NCBI RefSeq assembly: GCF_030463565.1
Contig: NC_134651.1
Coordinates: 15,636,734 to 15,700,733 of the forward strand
Length of the DNA stretch: 64,000 nt
Reading direction: 5' to 3'
Source: Pelecanus crispus
Taxonomy: Eukaryota > Chordata > Aves > Pelecaniformes > Pelecanidae
Each line of letters starts with the position of its first letter. The stretch's first letter is position 1. Below, in pieces: positions 1 through 14,400 of the stretch. Under the pieces are notes generated by a model. That model did no database searches and was not told the origin of the DNA. It worked only from the letters and a program-made list of their open reading frames with translations. The position numbers and the translations under genes were made by a program.

Positions 1-363
1 AACGGCTTAAACATGGCGGTTGCTTCTGGTCCCTGCAAGGCCTCCCTCCCATCTCAGCCTCCTCCGACTGGTAACCATTAGTGAAACACTGGCTCCGGCC
101 CGGCTCCTGTAGCCCTTTGCTGCGCACCCATACCGATCGGGGTCCCACCACGCTAAGTGTAGAACATTTCCTGCAGATTTACAGTATTCTACGTCCACAT
201 CATTGTTTTTTCACGTCAATAAAAGCAGCAGGAGATGGGGGCACCGCCAGCCAAAGCCACGACATGGGTTTGCTGGCACGGCTCAGGCGATGGGGGAAGC
301 CCACACATCCGATCCCAGAGAGCTGGAAAGACCTCCAGGCTCCTGGAGCAAACCATTTTCCTT
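1..363. other. Non-coding flank, no gene seen
   Basis: Short overlapping ORFs only, with no recognisable domain. A plus-strand AATAAA sits near 217. It could belong to a transcript ending here, but nothing upstream is in the window to test this. Confidence 0.5.
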
Positions 364-671
364 ACGAGAGGAAATGGGCTTATGAGAGGAAATGGGCTTA
401 AGCTGCGCCAGGGGAGGTTTAGGTTGGAAATTAGGAAAAATTTCTTTACGGAAAGGGTGGTCAAGAATTGGAACAGGCTGCCCAGAGAGGTGGTGGAGTC
501 ACCATCCCTGGAAGTGTTCAAAAAACGGGTAGATGTGGCACTTTGGGACATGGTTTAGTCTAGTCTACCCTTGACTGGCTTAGAGTAGACTTGGTAGTGT
601 AGGTTAATGGTTGGACTGGATGATCTTAAAGGTCTTTTCCAACCTAAACGATTCTATGATTCTATGATTTA
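364..671 (+). mobile_element. CR1 LINE 3' fragment
   Basis: Truncated avian CR1 non-LTR retrotransposon, sense strand. It has the typical tail block (aggaaaaatttctttac, ggaacaggctgcccagagagg) and ends in the CR1 3' octamer run ATTCTATGATTCTATGAT. The segment is almost identical to the inverted copy at 6596-6921. The 5' end carries a tandem 18-bp duplication at 364-381 and 382-399 (one mismatch) that the other copy lacks. Confidence 0.92.
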
Positions 672-823
672 ACTTCAGACATGGTTGCTTGTGTTGCATT
701 GCATCCCTGCTCTCGCAGTGCCATGGCCTTGGAGGAGGGGCAGACCCTGCACGCTGAGCCCCCCCTCAGCCCGCTCAAAAAGGTCATGCAGCTGGGAAGG
801 TACAAAAGCCCCAAAGCAGGTAT

Positions 824-829
824 TTTATT
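824..829 (-). terminator. APOD: Candidate APOD polyadenylation signal
   Basis: This is the first canonical AATAAA on the minus strand downstream of the APOD stop (TTTATT on plus). It would give a 3' UTR of about 940 nt, long compared with mammalian APOD, so an earlier non-canonical signal is possible. Confidence 0.35.
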
Positions 830-1760
830 TCATTTTTAATGAGTTGCATCGATGCTATTCAAGCAGAGCTGTCGCGGTGCATGGTGAACACATGCCGGGG
901 CAGATGCAGTGCCAGCGGGCACTCGGCACGTATGGAAGCGGTGGGATGTCAGGCAGAGCCTGCCATCTCTTGGTGTTCAGGAAAAGCCTTGGGAGGAGAG
1001 AACAAGGGAGCAGACCCGTCTTTCTCTGTCTGCTTACAGGTACTCTCAGAGCTGACTCCTTGGGAGTGCGGGACCAGCTTCACTTGAGGCAGGTCACGTA
1101 CAGACACTGGGGATGGAGCGACGCTCAATGTCTGAACGTTTTTAGACTTCTCAGACTTTAAATACAAAGGGCCAGATCCAATTTCTAGCGAGGAGGTCTG
1201 CTGACTTGGCAGTAACATACACCTACAGGCCTGCACCAGAAAACATGAAAGACCCCCAGTCTTCGTTCCCAGGCTGCAGGACCGACCCCCCAGGTCTGGG
1301 CGCTGCCGCTGGGAAGGCAGTGCCTGCGATGTAGCTCAGACACCATAGACTCCTAGCAGGCCCAGAAGCATCAAGACAAAAATGGGAAACAAACCTGTGG
1401 GCACATGACAAAAGGTTCTCCCCCGGGACTAATACTTGCACATCACATCTCATACCCTTTCCCATCCACATATTGGAGGACTCACAGCAACGTCAGAGCT
1501 TCACGTCTGCACTTCAGGGTTTCTTTTCTTCACCCATTAGCTTTGAATCAGTCAAAAGTTACTCTGCAAAAGTCAGAGCAAGATGAAAAAGCGGGGAGAG
1601 CGACAGAGGGAACAACAGCAAGGAGTAACTCAGGGCTGGCAAACTAGCGTTAGCAAAAGGATTATTACGCTTCTCTGTTACACAGAGAAATTCTAATGGA
1701 TAATAAAGAAAGCAACAAAGTCTATCTCTGGTCTGGCGCTGTGTTACTGCGTGCCAGGAG

Positions 1761-5955
<4,195 letters not shown>

Positions 5956-5986
5956 GGCTGCGCCGGGATGCAGGCAGGAAATGGAC

Positions 5987-7267
5987 CTGGGGAGGAGGAA
6001 AAAGCTGAGCTGGGGCCTCCCTGGAGCAGAACTTTGTGTGAAATACAGCAAGAAGGACAGGATGTCTGCAGCAGGGCACCTTGGGGGCACAGCAAAGAGA
6101 AAAGGATCATGAGAAGAGCACAACGGCGCTATGACAATTAAGTCCCCAGCACAAAATGGCCTCAAGCCCTGCCTGTGCTCAGGCTGTGCCCAGCAGTTCT
6201 GCTGGAAGCAAGGCAATGCCTGGTGAGAGTACTTGTACCCATCACCCACACCTGACACCTGGCAAGATGCAGGGGTGATAAATGCCCGAGGACACACAGG
6301 AGCATCATCATCTGTCCAAAGCTGAGGCAAGGGGAAATGCAGAGATGTTTGATACAAAATGCTGGAGCACAAGGAACATGCTCCAGAGCTGGGGCAGATC
6401 TGGGGCCCTGGGACATGGAAGCGAGCAGCGTACACATGCAGGAGCCTGCGTGGCGAGAGGGACATCGCCACGTGTGCCAGGGCTGCCTGGCCCTGCAAGG
6501 CAGTGGGAGGGACAGAGCAGCTGCCTCTTGCGGGAGTCTTCATGTGCCAGGATGTACACAGCACTGCAGGGTGGGAAAGTTGGTTGAGCAACAAATAAAT
6601 CATAGAATCATAGAATCGTTTAGGTTGGAAAAGACCTTTAAGATCATCCAGTCCAACCATTAACCTACACTACCAAGTCTACTCTAAGCCAGTCAAGGGT
6701 AGACTAGACTAAACCATGTCCCAAAGTGCCACATCTACCCGTTTTTTGAACACTTCCAGGGATGGTGACTCCACCACCTCTCTGGGCAGCCTGTTCCAAT
6801 TCTTGACCACCCTTTCCGTAAAGAAATTTTTCCTAATTTCCAGTCTAAACCTCCCCTGGCGCAGCTTAAGCCCATTTCCTCTCGTCCTATCACTAACTAC
6901 TTGGGAGAAGAGACCAACAAGTAGTTATATAAATATGAACCGACCCCCAAAAACATGCTGCGAGGAGGGAAAGGACAGGTTTTCCTGCTGAGCAGAGGCG
7001 GGAGCTGTGCTGCTTATCCCCAAGCAGCCCCGGGAGCCAGGACGCTGCCCATGTGCTTTGGGCTCTGCTTGGGGCAGGTTGGCGTGTACAGACCCTGCAG
7101 CACAGGGCTGCTCTGCTTCCCTGGCCAGAAACTCCTCCACAGGAGCAGCGGTAGCATTTTCCCCAAGTTTAAAAGAACAGCCCAGTCTGTCTCCAGCCGC
7201 AGGGCATGGACCCCACTGCAGACACAAACAGAGTTCCCATTTTGAATCTCTTAATTCAGAAACGTAC
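5987..7267 (-). other. APOD: APOD intron 1 (in the 5' UTR)
   Basis: 1.28 kb between the predicted non-coding exon and the first coding exon. The CR1 copy at 6596-6921 fills about a quarter of it. Confidence 0.6.
6596..6921 (-). mobile_element. CR1 LINE 3' fragment in APOD intron 1
   Basis: Antisense to the copy at 364-671 and on the same strand as APOD. The 3' octamer end is at 6596-6622, and the 5' truncation is near 6921 after the motif for 'ctgggagaagagacc'. It lies between the predicted non-coding exon and the first coding exon of APOD. The shared part differs from the other copy at only about two positions by eye. Confidence 0.92.
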
Positions 7268-7325
7268 CTTGGCTGACGATGCGGAGTGATGCTCTGTGGA
7301 GGACAGGGCTGCAAGGAACAGCTCT
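7268..7325 (-). other. APOD: APOD predicted non-coding exon 1
   Basis: On the minus strand a GTACGT donor follows CCAAG at 7268, about 60 nt downstream of a TATA box. Human APOD also has a short non-coding first exon. The donor would splice to the acceptor at 5987-5988. The transcription start (about 7322-7326) is inferred from TATA spacing only. Confidence 0.6.
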
Positions 7326-7348
7326 GTGGTGAGCTCTCCACCTCGTTG

Positions 7349-7356
7349 TTTTATAA
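7349..7356 (-). promoter_or_regulatory. APOD: TATA box of APOD
   Basis: TTATAAAA on the minus strand lies about 80 nt upstream of the predicted exon 1 donor, at the right distance for a short first exon. No other core element was identified with confidence. The sequence around it is not CpG rich, so this looks like a regulated TATA-type promoter, in contrast to the CpG-island promoter of the BDH1 genes. Confidence 0.55.
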
Positions 7357-10099
7357 GCGTGCTGGGATCATCATTATTCAGCACTAGCACAAGCCACTCC
7401 CTGGTCCTCGACGTGTTTTGTTTTTTTGGCAGACCAGTCAGCTGCCTTAGATCTGCAGCTGGTACGAAGCTGGAGATGGGCTGCAACTTGGCTGCTCACC
7501 CAGGCAAACAAAGGCACCCCACATGTCTGGGTATCGCTCTGCAGCTGCGGAGCTCTCTGCTCTTTGGCCGCCCTCAAGAGCCTCAGACCTAGGTGCAAAT
7601 GGCAGGGGAAGGGGAGAAGTGCCGCAGCCTTTGCAAGGAGCTGGGGACAGCAGTGGCTTCTGTCCCACTCCCTGTGGCCCAGCAGCAGCCATTGCCGTGC
7701 TCCCAGGGGGGATGTGCAACCTCCTCTGCCAGGGACCACTTGAGCCCTGGCGACTCTCTGGGCCACTGCAATGTCCTCGTCCCCATCACAGTCACTCGCA
7801 GGAGTACACGGGGAGGATTAAGTAGTGGCAGGCATCGCAGGCTCACCTGGGGAGCTGCAAGACCTCTCAGCAATTCTTCCTCTAGACTTTTAAATCTCAA
7901 TACAAGGAAAGATGCTGGTGCAATTAGTTCTGTGCTGACCTGGCAGTTTTTCCAACAAGTGCCCAGCAAATGACTTTGACAGCAGAGCAGCCATCTGTGA
8001 AGGCAGCCGGTCCCAAGAGTTATGCAAGGAGAGTTGAGTAACAGACAGGATGCTCTCTGTGTTTAATTACATTTTCTTTTAATCTAATCTCTGTTGGGAC
8101 TTTCTCTCTAGGTGTGTTTTCACACACTGCCCCGCGTGCCTTACTCATGCATGCACACACACACTTGAGGCCGTGGCTGCCCAAATGCCACCCCAAGAGC
8201 CACAAACAGCTCAGTGCTGTCCCTTAACAGGGCCATGCTGCTGAGGTGTGCCCTGAAACAGGGCCACAGCCGAGGTGCTCTCAGGACCTCGATGGCCATC
8301 GTGGCTGAGCACGGCTCATCCAACACAGACCCAGCAGCTCTGGCTGTGGGTGAAGAGCTTGGGGGAGCACCCGCTCCACGGTCCTGCCGGCAGCGCTTGG
8401 CATGGGGCAGGGGAGCACGCAGGGGCTCTCCCTGCCTGCACACAGCTCCCTCAGCAGTTTGGCAGCCACCATGTGCATGTTCCTCATGGGGTTGCTCTGG
8501 CTGCCCATGTCAAAGTCAGAGGTGTCCTGCAGACCCTCTGCAAGCCCCACGTGCATCTGCACCTCTTGTGATACAAACAGGTTAGAAATCAGAAAAAGCC
8601 TGGACAGTTGCCCTGACCCGAATGGTACGGGCGCTGCCATGCCATAGTGCACTGTGGAGGTGAGATCCACCCCTTGCAGCAGACCAGCAAGTTCAGTTTT
8701 TTCTCCTGAGCTTGGCTGCCTGCATCGTGCAGAGCAAACCAAGGAGAAAGCACTGCAGAACGGCCTTGGCCACAGCACAGCATTTGCCCTGTGTGCGTGA
8801 GGACAAGCATGTGGAGGTGTGTCTGTGCGCGTATCCACATCTGCACCTGGAGCACTCTCTTATGGGATGGAGTGAGGACTCCCTGGCTCTGGTGGTAGCA
8901 TTTTGCCCTTGGATGGAGCAGTTCTGATGAAGCCTTTTGCCCTGCCACAGCAGGAGGGGCTCGTGCTTGCTCTGGCCTCCAGGCACTGCCTGGCACCCAA
9001 GGGCTGCCCTGCAGCGCTGGCCCTGCCAGAGATATGCCCAGATAGCTGGGCGCTGACTGCAAATTTGGCTCCCGGCACCCTGCAGCCAAAGTCACACTGG
9101 AGCAGTGAGGTGTTCACGCACCCATGATCCACAAAACCTGCAGCACCTGGGACATGGCCAGGAGGCAATGAGGAGCCAGGAGCCACCAAGAGCTGACTCT
9201 CCTTGAGCCCCAGCAAGAGCAGGGATGCCATATGGGGTGGGCGTTGCTGTTGCCGTCAGCTCCCTTGCAGCCAGCACCAACAGCACTGGAAGCAAACCTA
9301 TGTCTTGGTAGGAGAGACACAGGGGTCCCTCCTCCAGCCAAAGGCAGCACCTTCAGAAGCCCAGGGGCTGCAGCGCGTGGAGCCCCACTCCTCCGCTGGC
9401 TGCTGCCAGCCAAGGGGCATCCCATGGGTGCGGAGACACCATACGCCTTGAAGCACAGATGACAAGAGCTGACAGCTGAGCTCGTTGCCGGCTGCTGGGA
9501 CCTGTCTCCACGCAAGCGCTGGCTACACCTTCCCCAGGGGCGCATTTCTGGGCTCTGCCTGACCACAGCAGGAAGCACCCAGGTATCCTGTGCTGGAATG
9601 GAGCAGGCTCAGGCTCCTGCAGCTGAGTCCCTGCTCGGGGCCACCAGGCCAGGATGTGTTCAGTGGCCACACCATCCCCAGCACTGCCAGGACCCTCGTG
9701 TCGTCCCACCTCCAGCACCCACCGGCACCGCTCACCCACACAGACCAGGGCCCTGCTCCGTGTCCTGCCTGTTGTTAGCCCGGAGCAGGAGTCCGCTCAT
9801 GAGCTCGTCCACCTTCAATGCACACCAGAGCAAGGGTTGGGGGAAAAGCATGACCTTATAATTGCACCTAATTGTGGGGTTGGGAGAAGTCATCTCCACC
9901 TGGTAAGCAGTTCGTACCCTGGAGCAGAGGAGGGGAGGCACATGAAAGGACAGGAAGCTGGAGCAGGGGTGGGAGGCCAGGAAGGAGGAGAGCTGGGGGG
10001 AAACCAGCACAAAGGGGAGGGGCACCAGACACGCTCTGAACCCTTCATGCAAGAATGAAGCCTCCCCCGCATTTCTGGGTGATGAGGCAGCTGCAAGGC

Positions 10100-10430
10100 A
10101 GGCGTACAGGGTGCGTGCGCAGCACATGGAGGGTGAAGTGCTGAGGGGGTCGGAGGACAAGGCAGCGCTGCCTGCGAGGCGCATGCGGGTGCGGATGGGG
10201 CGTGCGGCAGCGGGCGCGCACGGCAGGCAGGAGGGGATGCCAAGCACACGCGGGGCCAGGTGGCATGGGCTACGCAGCACGTCCGGGGTGGGCAGGTGGG
10301 GCAGCCCTGCATGCGGGGCGCAGCCAGGGTGTGCGCGGGGTGAGGTGGTGCGGGGCGCATGCTGGGCACCGTGTAAGGCAGCACTGCGTTCGGGGCACGT
10401 ACGGATGGGCTCCATCGGCCGGGATTTTCC
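10100..10430. other. GC/CpG-rich patch
   Basis: Local rise in G+C and CpG with repeated GCGTGCG/GCGGGCG-like words. It could be a small CpG island or a simple GC-rich patch. No start, donor or conserved protein was identified next to it. Confidence 0.4.
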
Positions 10431-11312
10431 TGCGCTACTCAGCTGTCCATTTCAGAGACAAGGCTCAGCTGGCCCTAGGGAGAGGAGGCAACGGCACTGA
10501 GTGCTGCCAGCAAAGAAACCCCCCTTGTTAGAATAAGCTGGAGCTGCAGATAAAATCCAGCCAGCTGGGACAGGGCAGTGCCACACCACCCATGAAGTTC
10601 TACCTGCAGCCAACCTGGCTTAGTGCAGAAGTGAGATTGTCTCATTGCACACCCCAGGCCACCTGGAAATCAGCTCCTGGCACCTATGTAACAGAGGAGC
10701 TTTAGCCATCCGGGCCTGGTGAGGACCTGGCTCCCCAGGGAAAGGCTGTCTTACCACGCTGTGTCCCCAGCTGGGATTTCAGCAGCTGCAGAGAAGCCCC
10801 CAGCAGCTTTCCACCTGCCATGGGATGGGAGAGCAGCCGGAGCAACACTGACGTCTCAACCCTGTGATGAGATCCTTGAAATTACTTAGGACAGCCAAGA
10901 AGCTGCCCAAGCTCTTACCAGCAGGAAAAGCCTCCGGTGGAGGCTCTGCAGGGACCAGGAGCTCTGGGCATCCCCTTTGCTTGTGGCACACCACCAGCTC
11001 CAGCCCTGGGCCCAGGCTCCCTGCCTGTCCCCATATGGAAGCTTTCATCTCCAGATGGTGTTTGAGCAACCCAAACGCATGGGGGCCGGAGAGCTGCCAT
11101 GGGCATGGCCATTTTGTACCGTTCTGCATGAACAGATCTTGTCTTCAGGCCTGCTGCCTTTGAAGCACCGGTGCTGGAGCCTCTCTGTTGGACCTGCGGC
11201 GTTGAGGCACCATATCCTGGGACCTAGGATACCCTGGGAGTCCTGAGACCCCCACCACAGAGACGACGTTGCCTGCATGGACAGCTCTTCCTGACTCAGG
11301 AGGTGCCTTCCC

Positions 11313-11460
11313 TCCCTTTCTCTGTCTTTTCTCCTGCAAGTTCATTTTTGTTGTTTTTCTCCCTCCTCTAAAGGAAATGGGGCTTCGGGTTGGCCCGACA
11401 AGTTATGACATGTATATAAAAACAAAAATGAACTTGCAGGAGACAAGACAGAGAAAGGGA
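11313..11460. repeat. Long inverted repeat (40-bp arms, 68-nt loop)
   Basis: The left arm 11313-11352 and right arm 11421-11460 are reverse complements with one mismatch. Complementarity continues outward for a few bases if a 4-nt insertion in the left arm is allowed. The arms include CCTGCAAGTTCATTTTTGTT and its complement. RNA from either strand would fold into a long hairpin. It does not resemble the CR1 or LTR elements elsewhere in the window. Confidence 0.85.
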
Positions 11461-14400
11461 AGGCAGGTGGGAATTTTCCTCTGTTTCTAGGAGTGGCAGA
11501 AAGTGCTTTGAAATCTCTTTATGCAAAATGGTGTGAAATTTCAGATTACAGTTATGACACCAAAGGAAGTAAACAGACTCTGGAAGTGTGAACTGGCCTC
11601 TGGGATATGGGAACTCGGTCCAAGACAAGTGCACGAAAGATGTTGTGATTCATGTATATACAATTAGTGAGTAGCTCTCCACCCTGGAAATTATCCAATT
11701 ATGTATTCAAAACACAAGAAACCAAAGAGAGAGATTTAAGAGGTATTATTATTTAAGGGACAAACCCTGTCATGCAGGACCAGCAGTGGTTCTGGCTGGG
11801 CTCTGAGGAAGGCTCCCCAACTTGCTTGGCACTGCTGCCAAGGTCCAAGTCCCTAGAGAGAGGAGCCAGAGGGATCCCTACTCTTCTGAAAGTAGAAAAA
11901 ACAAAAAAGAGAAGAAAAACAAGGACAAAGGTATAAAAGAGACAGCAGGCAAGTCTCTGCAGACAGAACTATATTGCAGAGCTGGACCGGTGATAAAGCT
12001 TTGGCCCAGCAGCAGCTCACCCCTGCAGATGTGCTCACCATAAAAACCGGAGTTCAAGCAGTGCACTTAATCCTGGCTTTTCAGCATGTTCCACGAATGC
12101 CCTGCACCAGGGCCAGCCTTTTGCTGCTAAATAAGGTAAAAAATTTTTTGTTGTTGCATTTTGCATTTATCACAGCATACGCTAGGTACTGGGCAGGGCA
12201 AGCGTTCAGCCAGATTTTGTTCTCACTGAGAGGAGCGAGGAAGCACGCAGCAGAAGGGGGCAGAGTGGGACTTCTCCAGTGGATGTGGGAGCAGAACCCG
12301 CGGTCTGATACCAGACTCCCGTGGGCCCCTGCCTGTGAATGCCTGCTCAGATTTAGGTGCCACGGGCGCTGCGGGGCCCCGGCTGCCGCAGCTCGGCTCA
12401 GGGTGCTGCTCCCCCCTTGCATGGGTACATCTGCACCCCGCTGAGCCAAGCCCCACCAGGCACCCCAGTGCTTGCTGCCGTGCTCTGCATCCCGCTTCTG
12501 GGAGGATAGCTCCCACATTTCCCCCATGGATTCATGATGCTTTTTTCTGGACTCCTTAAGCAGCCCCCAGCATACTGAAACATATTTTAAATGCTTTAAA
12601 AAATGTCATTAAACAGAGAGCGCCTTCTACAAAGGGACTTTCTGTTCTCCTGGAGGAGGCACAGTGATCTGTTCACAGCATCGCCAGCTCTGTCCAAGAG
12701 ATGCCCAAGGAAGGCTATTTAAAGCCCACAGCCCTATTTTCTGCAGCTAAACCATATTTCAGCACCTTAGCTCAGGAATGCGTTAATGCAGTTACACAAT
12801 TATATTTTCTATGACCTATATACAACCTACATCTTCCTTGCGACATAGATCCACAATGTGTGGGTAACCACAGCTCCACTCACGGAAAGAGAGAACAGAA
12901 CTCTGTTGCGCTAAGATATGCAATTAAGAAATCTGCAGATTATGCCATCCTGCCAGCTGAGCGTGGAGCCCTTCAGCAGGGATGTGGGCTCTCTTGCTGC
13001 GGAAGAACTTCAGAGCTGGCTTCAAGTCAGCAACTCGCATCAGCTACCAGGAGTGCAGGAATCACACATGGAGTTCAGGGGTGGCCTCAGATCCTCAGAT
13101 ATCCCCCATTCCTACACCTCAAGGCCATTTTATATATGTTTTATACATGCACCAGGAAGATCTGAGGGCAGCACTTTGGCCCTGGTGGACTTCTCCACTG
13201 GCCAGCATAGCGTTTCCAACCCCCGTCTCTGAGCCCTCCAATCTCACACCACAGGTCAGAGGAGACTTTTAAGAATCCCCTTTCTGCAAGAGCAAGTCGC
13301 ATCCCTCCACACAGGCTGCAGAGCGCAAAGACACTGACATTTGTGTTTGGCTTTGCCCCTGAATAGCTGCACTGAGGCCACTGAGCACACATGCCTTGTG
13401 TTGAAACACAGGCCTAAGTGTTTGCTAGAGTTTACGTTATACAGAAAATAACATAAATTCAGTGGTCAATGCTCTGACTTTGATTCAATACATAGTTACA
13501 GTCTGAAACGGCACAGAGATACCATTCATTCAGAGTTTCATTCAAACAAGTTGGGAGATTTTTAGGAATGATTAGTGTAGACAGTGTTAAACATGCTTTT
13601 TTTTATCTGTGCTGCACCCCAGGGATACTAGCCAGGCATGTGTTTCAGTGTAAAGAGACCTGGGGTGAGACAACGGATGCATTATCCAATTATCTTGAAT
13701 TTTTATGACAACAGATGTCATTCCTTGCATTCCCAGGCATAATCATTCTTGCAAAATGGTTGTTACCCATGGAATAGAGCAAAAGCTTCTCACACCAGGA
13801 CAGATGTACAGGAGAGTAGGAACTTTGTTGGGATGCAATGGGTCAACATGAGACTGATTTTGAGTCTGTAATTGCCCATGCGCAGACAGAGCTGGGAGCC
13901 GTCCCTGGCCCGTGCCTGCAGGCAGGGAGAGCTGCCTGAACCAGGAGCCGGGCCGGCTGTGCCAAGTGCCGTGCTCGCTGGGGGCTTCCCGCTCCTGGTA
14001 GAGCTGCAGGTGGGCAAAGCGGGAGGGAACCAGGCAGCTCATGTGTGGCTTGGGGGTAGAAAAGTGCCAGTGGTGCAAAAAGAAGGTCCAGATGTGCTCT
14101 TGGGGATACAGAGTTTTAGGAACTCGCTTGTTGATAAAGGTGTGCAGCAAAAGAGTATGTGCAGGGAGGGGATGAGGTTGGAACTTAGCGTGGGGGCTGA
14201 GAGTATGTGAGGAAGATGAGGAGGAGAGGTGCTTCCTGCGTGTCAATGTGGTGCAGCAGCAGCTCCCACTAAAAGCACCAGCACCAGTGCTGGCCCCGAG
14301 AAAACTCAGTGCTGGAGTCCCTTGTTGGGACAGACAGAGCACTGCACCCACCGCATGGCTCCGTCCCGCATCTGCCCTAAGCCACCTCGTGCCACAGAGC

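Noticed and set aside
216-551. 111-aa ORF nearly repeated at 6716-6991
   Set aside because: Both are antisense translations of the CR1 copies, not a duplicated gene.
8150-8166. Short CA run
   Set aside because: Only about five units, too short to list as a microsatellite.
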